A stretch of DNA of 45,470 nt from an uncultured Bacteroidales bacterium. GTDB lineage: Bacteria; Bacteroidota; Bacteroidia; Bacteroidales; Bacteroidaceae. A model generated the notes under the pieces. It ran no database searches and was not told the DNA's origin. It saw only the letters and a program-made list of their open reading frames with translations. The DNA is taken from positions 1 through 45,470 of the forward strand of contig CAMYYY010000021.1 in the NCBI GenBank assembly GCA_947303715.1, given 5' to 3'. The translations under genes were made by a program, and so were the position numbers. Of the stretch, positions 8,136 through 14,685 are shown piece by piece (the first letter of the stretch is position 1; each line of letters begins with the position of its first letter).

Positions 8136-9236
8136 TTACTTTTCTATTACTCCGCAAATAATCTTCTCTCCTTCTTCTCTTGTTTGGAGCCCAGCCTGAT
8201 GGGCTGCGATACGGCAGGCTCCACGCCAATTGATGGCCCGCAGACGGTCTGACAGTTGATCTGCATCGCGCGTCCGTAGGCGGATGGGCTCCATGGCAGG
8301 CGTATTGTGCTCTGAGCCGAAGGTGACAATGAAGCCCTCGTCCTCCAGCCAGCCTGCATACTGTTCCAGCACAGCCGTGGTGTTGCGTGTGGTGATGAAT
8401 TCCACCGAGGGGATGCCCCATTGCCGTAGCGTGTCGGCAGCCTGCATGAGGTCGCCCTCGAAATCGGTGAAGCATCCCTTAGCATCGTCGGCCAGGAAAG
8501 GATAGGTGGGGATGCCGCCTGCCGCACGGATGATGCGGCATACCGTCTCAACGGGCAGGAACGCTTCGGCTGTCTCAGGAACGAACGCAGCGCCGCCCGC
8601 TTTCAGCAGGTAGCTACGCAATTCGTTCTCCACACCCGCAGCATTGGTTACGTCTGATTTCAAAGGCTTCCCACAGAGGTGCTCATAGAAGTCAACAAGA
8701 CTGCTAGTCCTTACTTCTTTTTCTGCTGCCAGCCGTAGCGCTTTAGCCAGATGACGTTCGCGTAGGCTGCCTCGAGTGAGCGTCCTGACCAGCTCGTTAT
8801 AGTCCAAACGGAATCCTGCGTGCTTTGCATCCAGCACGTCATTCAGCTTGGCACACATACGCGCTACCTGCAGGTTGCTTTCCTCACGGACGTTAGCCAG
8901 CCACTCTGCTTCCTTGCCCGTGAGCTTGACGGGATAGGCCAAACCCTTGCCAGAGAGATAAGTGCGCCCTGGGTTGTTAGGGTCGTTTACTCGCAGGCCT
9001 CGGCTTTGCGCATCGCTGCTCAGGGCTATCATCTCCAGTCCCATCAGCGGATAGAGCCCTCGGGCCATACAGCCATCGTGCCACTCTTGGTAACCCTCCA
9101 TGGTATAGAAATCATTGATGCCGACTACCTTTACGCCTTCGGCTGCTGCCCTGTCCAGTGCATCCGCTACATCTGCAAACGCGCTGAATGAATACGGCGT
9201 ATGCAGGTGATCATTTACATCGGGAATTCTTTCCAT
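8136..9236 (-). CDS. PHP-domain metal-dependent phosphoesterase-like protein
   Basis: A 366-residue protein beginning with the PHP signature NDHLHTPYS (metal histidines 10 and 12), followed by GINDFYTMEGY in the place of the usual GITDH, then GLEM, and late in the chain FGSEHNTP in the place of GSDAH. PHP proteins are trinuclear-metal phosphoesterases. The His-to-Phe change after GIND is visible but may be normal for this subfamily. It is the first gene after a clear promoter (9262-9293) and is followed four bases later by the aldolase/dehydrogenase fusion. A sugar-phosphate phosphatase role is therefore plausible but inferred. Confidence 0.8.
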   Translation of the reverse strand: MERIPDVNDHLHTPYSFSAFADVADALDRAAAEGVKVVGINDFYTMEGYQEWHDGCMARGLYPLMGLEMIALSSDAQSRGLRVNDPNNPGRTYLSGKGLAYPVKLTGKEAEWLANVREESNLQVARMCAKLNDVLDAKHAGFRLDYNELVRTLTRGSLRERHLAKALRLAAEKEVRTSSLVDFYEHLCGKPLKSDVTNAAGVENELRSYLLKAGGAAFVPETAEAFLPVETVCRIIRAAGGIPTYPFLADDAKGCFTDFEGDLMQAADTLRQWGIPSVEFITTRNTTAVLEQYAGWLEDEGFIVTFGSEHNTPAMEPIRLRTRDADQLSDRLRAINWRGACRIAAHQAGLQTREEGEKIICGVIEK

Positions 9237-9261
9237 ATAATCTTTTTGTTTTTCCGTCCTG

Positions 9262-9293
9262 CAAAAATAAGTCTAATTCATCGAAAGAACAAA
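9262..9293 (-). promoter_or_regulatory. Bacteroidota promoter for the PHP-led operon
   Basis: On the minus strand, TTTG (9290-9293) is followed after exactly 20 bp by TATTTTTG (9262-9269). This matches the -33 and -7 elements of Bacteroidota primary-sigma promoters. The start codon lies 25 bp downstream of the -7 box. The promoter sits in the gap after the cation transporter gene, marking a new transcription unit. Confidence 0.75.
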
Positions 9294-9300
9294 CACATCG

Positions 9301-10194
9301 TCATTTTTCTTTCGTCGGCTCCATGTGGAGGGTGACTAAGGTGTTCTTGCCGAAATGGTCTCGTAGGCGCTGCTCAATGGCTGAAGCACGGTCGTGCACC
9401 ACCCGCAAGGGCAGTTCGCCATCCATGCGGACATGCACCTCGATGGCGATGCGATTGCCGATGCGGCGTGTGCGCAGATTGTGGGGCTCTGAGACATCGG
9501 GGAACGATTGGATGATGGCCTCTATCTCCCGTTCCGCCTCGTCGGAAAGCGAGTGGTCTGTAAGTTCGCTGAAGCTGCCTTGAAGCAAGTCGATGGCTAC
9601 TTTAACCAGCATGGCGCCGACGACGATGGAGGCAATAGGGTCGAGCACCGTCCAGCGATTGCCCAGCAGGATGGCTCCCCCAATGCCGATAGCCGCACCA
9701 ATGGAAGAAAGGGCATCGCTCCGATGATGCCACGCGTTAGCCACAAGGGCTTGCGAATCCAACTCCTTGCCGCGCTTCACGGTATAGCGAAAGAGCAGCT
9801 CCTTTACCACTATCGACACCAGTGCTGCCCACAGCGCCAATCGTCCAGGTGCCGGCAGTTGTTCGCCTCCTAACCATGCTGCCAGCTTCATGCCGCCTGA
9901 TACGAAGATGCCGATGGCTACCGCAATCAGTGCCAAGCCAATAAACAGCGTGGCCATGGTCTCGTACTTTCCGTGCCCATAGTCGTGCGACGTGTCCTGC
10001 GGCTTGGCGCTGATGCCCACAAACACCAGCACCACGAGGTCAGTGATAAAGTCGGAGAGCGAATGGATGGCATCGGCTATCATCGCCGAGCTGTGGCCCA
10101 GTACGCCTGCAATAAACTTGAACGCCAGCAGCGCCACATTGCCTGCGCCACCCACCAGCGTCACTTTGTATATCTCTTTTTCTCTGTTCATCAT
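9301..10194 (-). CDS. Cation diffusion facilitator transporter
   Basis: A 297-residue membrane protein of the CDF family, which exports divalent cations such as Zn2+, Fe2+ or Mn2+ in exchange for protons. The metal-site pattern DAIHSLSDFITD (second membrane helix) and the later ANAWHHRSDALSS are present, as is the HDYGHGKYE loop. The C-terminal cytoplasmic part (from about 205) is the usual alpha/beta metal-sensing domain. Start is Met1 or Met2 (MMNREKEIYK). It follows the small hydrolase gene by four bases and so belongs to the ybeY-hydrolase-CDF unit. The ion cannot be told from sequence alone. Confidence 0.9.
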   Translation of the reverse strand: MMNREKEIYKVTLVGGAGNVALLAFKFIAGVLGHSSAMIADAIHSLSDFITDLVVLVFVGISAKPQDTSHDYGHGKYETMATLFIGLALIAVAIGIFVSGGMKLAAWLGGEQLPAPGRLALWAALVSIVVKELLFRYTVKRGKELDSQALVANAWHHRSDALSSIGAAIGIGGAILLGNRWTVLDPIASIVVGAMLVKVAIDLLQGSFSELTDHSLSDEAEREIEAIIQSFPDVSEPHNLRTRRIGNRIAIEVHVRMDGELPLRVVHDRASAIEQRLRDHFGKNTLVTLHMEPTKEK

Positions 10195-10198
10195 TCAG

Positions 10199-10768
10199 TT
10201 AGAGGATTTTATTCACCAGCGGCACAAGGTAGTCGCGCAGTTCAGGGAAGATGGGAAGATGCTGCCCTGGATAGCGGTGAGCCGAGTCTGGGTAGTATAG
10301 GGCAAACTCATCATAGCCGTTGACAAGCTCGTCGTGGTCTGCAAAGAGCCCGTCGGTCAGAGCCCGCTCATCGTCCGTCAGCCCGTCGAACTGGCCTTGT
10401 TCTACCTCAGCATAGCCTTTACAGATGGCTGGCGTGATGGTGAAGGTCGTTGAGCCATCGCGGCGTGGCGAGAGCCATGTGTTTTCGCCCATCCTGGTAT
10501 GGAGACGGGCCGAGGGGTGGAAGTCAGGGTTGATGCAAACCTTCCTGTATCCTCGCAGCTTCTGCGCCCAGAAACCACCCAGCGACAACCCGACGATAAG
10601 GTCTGGCTGCTCCTCCATACAAATGCTGCGCAGCATCGGCAATGCCTCCGTTGGGTCGATGGGGACATCGGGCGCCACCACCTCGCAGGGGCGGAACAGG
10701 ATGCGCAGCGACTCTGCCGTCTTATAGGCGCCGCTGGAAGCCAGACCATGGATGAAGAGGATTTTCAT
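10199..10768 (-). CDS. YqiA/YcfP-family alpha/beta hydrolase
   Basis: A 189-residue protein with an N-terminal FIHGLASSG oxyanion-type segment, the APDVPIDP strand turn and the nucleophile elbow GLSLGG with Ser62. The compact size, the PDLIVGLSLGGFWAQKL pattern and the NPDFHPS segment match the YqiA/YcfP esterase-like family. Its substrate is unknown. It lies two bases after ybeY and four bases before the cation transporter, so it is transcribed with both. Confidence 0.8.
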   Translation of the reverse strand: MKILFIHGLASSGAYKTAESLRILFRPCEVVAPDVPIDPTEALPMLRSICMEEQPDLIVGLSLGGFWAQKLRGYRKVCINPDFHPSARLHTRMGENTWLSPRRDGSTTFTITPAICKGYAEVEQGQFDGLTDDERALTDGLFADHDELVNGYDEFALYYPDSAHRYPGQHLPIFPELRDYLVPLVNKIL

Positions 10769-10770
10769 CG

Positions 10771-11214
10771 TCAGATTGCAAATAATGATAGCGCCTTGTT
10801 CTCAGCAGCCTCCATCAGTTCCCGTTCGCCAGGGCCTTTGTCGTTGAGGCCGCAGAGGTGCAGGATGCCGTGGATGATAACGCGATGGAGCTCTTGGTCG
10901 TAAGCCGAGCGAAAGCGGGTGGCATCGTAGGACGTCACGAACTGCTCGGCATTCGTCCGCACGGTGTCGAGGCTGATGACCATATCGCCGCTCACCACAT
11001 CCGCGTGGCAGTAGTCGAAGGTGATGATATCCGTGTAGTAGTCGTGCCCCAGAAACTCCATGTTGACACTCAGGATGCGCTCGTCATCCACGAAGCGGTA
11101 GCCCACCGTGCCTACGCGCTTGCCGTAGGAGCGGGCCACAGCCCCTATCCACTCGCTCACCCTACGCCGGTCGATATCCGGCAGGGCCACACCGTCAGAC
11201 TGAAAGGTTATCAT
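10771..11214 (-). CDS. ybeY: Endoribonuclease YbeY, rRNA maturation factor
   Basis: A 147-residue protein of the usual YbeY length. The metal motif HGILHLCGLND (115-125) is recognisable. The canonical form is HGxLHLxGYDH, so the third ligand position is not histidine here; Asp125 is nearby. YbeY takes part in 16S rRNA 3'-end maturation and ribosome quality control. It is the first gene of a three-gene unit; no clear TTTG-N20-TAnnTTTG promoter is visible in the 37-bp gap before it, so it may be read from further upstream. Confidence 0.9.
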   Translation of the reverse strand: MITFQSDGVALPDIDRRRVSEWIGAVARSYGKRVGTVGYRFVDDERILSVNMEFLGHDYYTDIITFDYCHADVVSGDMVISLDTVRTNAEQFVTSYDATRFRSAYDQELHRVIIHGILHLCGLNDKGPGERELMEAAENKALSLFAI

Positions 11215-11251
11215 ACGAATTGCAAGAATTGAATCATTGACACAGCCGATA

Positions 11252-11797
11252 CTACTCCAGAATCTCTATCTTTGTGGTGTAATCCGAATAGACGATGATT
11301 TGGATTCCTTTGTCGGCAGCCGTACATCTTCGTCCATCCGTCGTATATCGGGCTACTTCCTGTTTCTCCAGGGCTGCGTTTTGTCGGACAGCAGGAGCGG
11401 AAGAGGGCGCTTCGCCATAGAAGATGCCCTGTAGCGACGTGCAGCCGTCGAAGGCATTTTCGCCTATGGTCTTTACCGTAGCTGGAATATAAAGGAACTG
11501 AAGGTTTCGTGCCCCTTCGAAGGCGCCTCGCGCAATACGGATGCATCGACGGTCCACCTCATAGACGGTGGCGCTGCTGCCAGCGGGATATCTCATCAGA
11601 ATCCAGCCGCTGCCATAGTCATTCGTGGCGTAGAGCACTCCGTCGATGGTGGTAAAGTAGGGCTGATAGGTGCCTGTGATGTAGCCTGTAGAGTAGTCGT
11701 TCTTGGTCTCAATCCCCTGCGCCAGACAAGGCGTGAAAGATGAAAAAAGAAAGATGAAGAACAATAGCGCTGTGCCGTAAAACTTAGAGTATCGCAT
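11252..11797 (-). CDS. Secreted BspA-like leucine-rich-repeat protein with C-terminal tail
   Basis: A 181-residue protein with a signal peptide (hydrophobic 8-25, CLAQ). A short BspA/LRR_5 segment follows (about 90-120: RGAFEGARNLQFLYIPATVKTIGENAFDGCTSLQ), enough for only one or two repeats, so it may be a shortened member of the family. The last 35 residues (ARYTTDGRRCTAADKGIQIIVY and onward) form a tail like those of the DUF3472 and GH76 proteins in this window. Such proteins are surface-exposed or secreted and often mediate adhesion. No promoter is evident, so it is probably read with the SpmA/B-like gene upstream. A TGCCCC-TT-GGGGCA hairpin lies 18-31 bp before its start. Confidence 0.7.
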   Translation of the reverse strand: MRYSKFYGTALLFFIFLFSSFTPCLAQGIETKNDYSTGYITGTYQPYFTTIDGVLYATNDYGSGWILMRYPAGSSATVYEVDRRCIRIARGAFEGARNLQFLYIPATVKTIGENAFDGCTSLQGIFYGEAPSSAPAVRQNAALEKQEVARYTTDGRRCTAADKGIQIIVYSDYTTKIEILE

Positions 11798-11814
11798 ATT
11801 ATCTTAATAATGAG

Positions 11815-11828
11815 TGCCCCTTGGGGCA
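11815..11828. other. Short perfect hairpin before the LRR gene
   Basis: TGCCCC (11815-11820) and GGGGCA (11823-11828) pair with a TT loop just upstream of the LRR start codon. It could modulate translation or be a remnant of the GC-rich type C elements, which also use GCCC-TTTA-GGGC. No T-tract follows, so a terminator role is weakly supported. Confidence 0.4.
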
Positions 11829-11843
11829 GATGATTTCTTTTTT

Positions 11844-11973
11844 GTTTAACGTTTAATGTTTAACGTTTAATGAGGCTGGCGCTATGGCATCGAAGGACGT
11901 GTTCGTTAAACGTTAAACCCTTAACCTTTAACCTTTAACCCTTAATCCTTAACCCTTAACCTTTATTCTTTAA
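11844..11973. repeat. GTTTAAC heptamer element with shared 33-bp core
   Basis: Four heptamers (GTTTAAC/GTTTAAT) at 11844-11871 precede a 33-bp core at 11872-11904. The core starts GAGGCTGGCGC and ends GGCATCGAAGGACGTGTTC. Two inverted heptamers GTTAAAC (11905-11918) follow, then about eight degenerate CCTTAAC/CTTTAAC heptamers reach the stop codon of the SpmA/B-like gene. The core recurs at 39516-39548 with 31 of 33 bases identical, and part of it recurs inverted at 21718-21738. Confidence 0.8.
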
Positions 11974-13202
11974 CCAAAGAACAGATACGCCATGAAGATG
12001 GCGGCAAGGATGCCTGCTGCATCGGCTGCCAAGCCGCAGGGCACGGCATGGCGTGTCTTGCGGATGCCTACCGAGCCGAAGTAGACGGCAAGGATGTAGA
12101 ACGTGGTGTCAGTACTTCCCTGGAAGAGGCAAGCCAGCCTTCCCACAAACGAGTCGGCGCCGAAGGTCGTCATGGCATCTACCATCATCCCCCTTGCGCC
12201 GCTGCCGCTCAGCGGTTTCATAAGTGCCGTAGGCAGGGCACCCACGAAGTCCGTGTTGCCTCCGCACAGGCGGACTATCCACGCGATGCCGTCCGTCACA
12301 CCATCCATGGCGCCCGAGGCACGGAACACACCGATGCCTACCAGCATTGCTACCAGATAGGGGATGATGCGCACAGCCGTTGTGAAGCCGCCCTTAGCCC
12401 CTTCGATGAAATCCTCATAGACATTGCGCTTCTTCACCATGCCTGCCACGATGAATGCCACGATGATGCCCATCAGCAGGATGCTTGACGTGAGCGTCGA
12501 GACCGTGTTCATCGTCTCTGCCGGCATACGGCTGAAGCCCCAGATAATGCCTGCTACCAGCACACACAGCCCTCCGATGAAGAGCAGCAGCGTCTTGTTC
12601 AGGAGGTTGATGCGCTGCACCAGACACGTCACCAGCAGGCCCACCAGCGTGGAGAAGAACGTTGCCAGCAGGATGGGCACGAAGACGTCCGTTGCCTGTG
12701 CTGCCCCCAGCTGGGCGCGATAGACCATCACGCTGACGGGGATTATCGTCAGTCCGCTCGTATTCAGCACCAGGAACATTGTCATGGCGTTCGATGCCGT
12801 GTCCTTCCGTGGATTCAGTTCCTGCAGCTGCTCCATGGCCTTCAGGCCCATGGGCGTGGCGGCATTGTCCAACCCCAGCATGTTTGCAGCGATATTCATA
12901 AACATCGTGCCCATGACGGGGTGATCCTTCGGGACCTCAGGGAACAGCTTCGTCAGCACAGGGCTGAGCCATCTTGCCAGTCTGCCGACGGCACCGCTCC
13001 GTTCGCCAATCTTCATTACGCCCATCCACAGCGACAGCACGCCCGTCAGCCCGATGGAGATTTCAAATGCCGTCTTGGCCGACGAGAACGTCGCGTCAAT
13101 CATAGCGGGGAATACCGTCGTGTCGCCTGTAAACACCAGCTTTGCTGCTGCCATCACAAACGCTACAATAAAAAACGCTATCCAAATATAGTTCAGTACC
13201 AT
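11970..13202 (-). CDS. Nucleoside-recognition (SpmA/SpmB-like) membrane protein, fused
   Basis: A 410-residue membrane protein. The N-terminal half (about 1-200) resembles SpmA, with the conserved segment MNIAANMLGLDNAATPMGLKAM. The C-terminal half (about 230-410) resembles SpmB, with IPYLVAMLVGIGVFRASG and the PLSGSGARGMM segment. Both belong to the Gate/nucleoside-recognition family. In spore formers these are separate maturation proteins; in Bacteroidota the fused form occurs without sporulation and its role is unknown. A clear promoter lies at 13229-13260. Confidence 0.85.
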   Translation of the reverse strand: MVLNYIWIAFFIVAFVMAAAKLVFTGDTTVFPAMIDATFSSAKTAFEISIGLTGVLSLWMGVMKIGERSGAVGRLARWLSPVLTKLFPEVPKDHPVMGTMFMNIAANMLGLDNAATPMGLKAMEQLQELNPRKDTASNAMTMFLVLNTSGLTIIPVSVMVYRAQLGAAQATDVFVPILLATFFSTLVGLLVTCLVQRINLLNKTLLLFIGGLCVLVAGIIWGFSRMPAETMNTVSTLTSSILLMGIIVAFIVAGMVKKRNVYEDFIEGAKGGFTTAVRIIPYLVAMLVGIGVFRASGAMDGVTDGIAWIVRLCGGNTDFVGALPTALMKPLSGSGARGMMVDAMTTFGADSFVGRLACLFQGSTDTTFYILAVYFGSVGIRKTRHAVPCGLAADAAGILAAIFMAYLFFG

Positions 13203-13228
13203 GCTACGAGCTTCTCTTTTTTATCGTG

Positions 13229-13260
13229 CAAAGATAAGGAGAATCGAGCGAAAAAGCAAA
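13229..13260 (-). promoter_or_regulatory. Bacteroidota promoter for the SpmA/B-like gene
   Basis: On the minus strand, TTTG (13257-13260), 20 bp, then TATCTTTG (13229-13236); the start codon is 27 bp further on. The bases running into the -33 box read TTGCAAATAAATTTGC, identical to those at the GH76 promoter (35569-35600). Confidence 0.8.
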
Positions 13261-13345
13261 TTTATTTGCAAAAAATGAAACTAATAATGCGTTATTCCGA
13301 CAGCGCGTTTGACGTTGATTTCGTAGAGTAGGGGAATAATTTGCC

Positions 13346-13388
13346 AGCGCAGTGCGCTAAATTTTTAACGCAGTGCGCTGAGAATTTA
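13346..13388. repeat. Two 21-bp-spaced CGCAGTGCGCT units
   Basis: CGCAGTGCGCT occurs twice, with CAGTGCGCT beginning at 13350 and 13371, exactly 21 bp apart. The unit matches the six-copy array at 34081-34201 (AACGTAGTGCG type), so these are dispersed members of one repeat. Confidence 0.65.
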
Positions 13389-13481
13389 TTTGCCTGCTCT
13401 GGCAAAACAGATGCTTGGGTTGAGGGATTAGATGGCTCTTTGGGCGAACCGCCGCGAGAAGAGCTTCTGACGCGGAGAATG

Positions 13482-13670
13482 GATTCAGTATACAGTATAC
13501 AGTTTTCTTATGAGCACAAACATGGGGGAGAGCATCCCGATAGCCCCCACTCCCAAACAGGCAAAGTTCATCCCGTTTCCAACTATGCTCAAAAATTTTT
13601 ACTATAGTAAAGTCCTAATTTCAAAGTAGCGTTTGTGCTCGTGAGAAAACTGTATACTGTATACTGAATC
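13482..13670. mobile_element. 189-bp palindromic MITE-like element
   Basis: Two 40-bp arms (13482-13521 and 13631-13670) are inverted copies with 38 of 40 matches. Each outer end reads GATTCAGTATACAGTATAC and so includes a doubled heptamer (AGTATAC). The 109-bp interior holds GGGGG...CCCCC and ACTATAGT pairings but no plausible gene. It lies just downstream of glsA. The size and long terminal inverted repeats suit a non-autonomous element. No matching transposase is in the window and no target duplication could be assigned. Confidence 0.7.
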
Positions 13671-13693
13671 AATTTGCGTGTCTTTAACGCCGC

Positions 13694-14608
13694 TCAGAAG
13701 ATGGATTCGGCCGTGAGGGTGGTGAAGAGCTCGAGGGCTTTCATGCCCATGATGGAGTTGCCTTTGGCGTTGAGGCGTGGACTCCAGACGGCAATGGCGT
13801 AGCGCGAGGGGCAGATGGCAGCGATGCCGCCTCCCACGCCGCTCTTGCCAGGGAGGCCGACGAGGTAGGAGAACTCGCCCGCTTCGTCGTAGAATCCGCA
13901 CGTCTGCATGATGGCGTTCATGCGCTTGATCTGCGAGGTGGTGAGGGTGATGCCGTCGTAGCGGAAGGGCTGCTGGTGGTTGGCAAAGGGGAGGAAGGCC
14001 TGCGCGAGGTCGCGGCAGCTCATCTCGACGGCGCACATCATGAAATAGAGGTGCAGCACACGTTCGAGGTCCCCGTGGATGTTGCCGTAGTGCTTCAGCA
14101 GGTTGGCAATGGCGGCATTCATGTAGCCGCAGCTTTGCTCAGAGACGGCTACTTCGGTGTTATAGCCGATGTCGGGGTTGCCGCTCAGCGTGCGGAGGAA
14201 GTCGATGAAGAACTCCTCGGGACGATTGAGATGGGCAAGCAGCACGTCGGCTGTGACGAGGGCGCCGGCATTGATGAGGGGGTTGCGAGGGATGCCGTGC
14301 TCGTACTCGAGCTGCACCAGCGAGTTGAAGGCTGAGCCGGAGGGCTCGCGCCCCATACGCGTCCAAAGCCCTTCGCCTTCGAAATGGAGCGCAAGGGCGA
14401 GCGAGAAGACCTTGGAGATACTCTGTATGGAGAAACGGACATCGGCATCGCCGAGGGCACAGGTCTCGCCGTCGAGCGTCTGCAGGCAGATGCCGAACTG
14501 GTCGGGGTTGACGCGAGCGAGGGCAGGGATGTAGTCGGCTTGATGGCCGAGACGGGCATAGGGGGCAATCTCGTTCCTTATGGTTTCAAGTATAGTGTTG
14601 TAGTTCAT
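13694..14608 (-). CDS. glsA: Glutaminase A
   Basis: Glutaminase hydrolyses glutamine to glutamate and ammonia. The start at 14608 (MNYNTILETIRNEI) is preferred over the longer frame from 14650 because it gives the family's usual length (304 residues) and avoids translating the GC-rich hairpin. Beta-lactamase-fold glutaminase features are visible: SISKVF (the catalytic Ser-x-x-Lys), NPLINAGALVT, the SEQSCGYMNAAIANLLKHYGNI block and the late GLPGKSGVGGGI glycine-rich motif. It is the last gene of the long minus-strand run that begins at mraZ, though the hairpin before it makes read-through uncertain. Confidence 0.93.
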   Translation of the reverse strand: MNYNTILETIRNEIAPYARLGHQADYIPALARVNPDQFGICLQTLDGETCALGDADVRFSIQSISKVFSLALALHFEGEGLWTRMGREPSGSAFNSLVQLEYEHGIPRNPLINAGALVTADVLLAHLNRPEEFFIDFLRTLSGNPDIGYNTEVAVSEQSCGYMNAAIANLLKHYGNIHGDLERVLHLYFMMCAVEMSCRDLAQAFLPFANHQQPFRYDGITLTTSQIKRMNAIMQTCGFYDEAGEFSYLVGLPGKSGVGGGIAAICPSRYAIAVWSPRLNAKGNSIMGMKALELFTTLTAESIF

Positions 14609-14640
14609 GGTTTTTCTTAGTCGTAAGATCTGCCCGCAGG

Positions 14641-14681
14641 CCCCCTCCATTATGGGAGGGGTGCCCTTTAGGGCGGGGTGG
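14641..14681. repeat. GC-rich double hairpin between DUF3472 and glsA genes
   Basis: Two adjacent stems are visible on the plus strand: CCCCTCC/GGAGGGG around ATTATG (14642-14661), and GCCC-TTTA-GGGC with flanking G/C (about 14663-14674). It starts within five bases downstream of the DUF3472 stop codon on the minus strand and could attenuate transcription into glsA. It belongs to the same GC-rich family as 14788-14823 and 34327-34386. Confidence 0.6.
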
Positions 14682-14685
14682 GTCT

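Larger units (their letters stand above)
13203..13693. other. Gene-free stretch of 491 bp with promoter and repeats
   Basis: The gap between the SpmA/B-like gene and the glsA stop holds a promoter (13229-13260), two 21-bp-spaced units with GCAGTGCGCT (13346-13388) and a 189-bp palindromic element (13482-13670). The remaining piece, 13389-13481, shows no convincing gene or motif. Confidence 0.7.
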
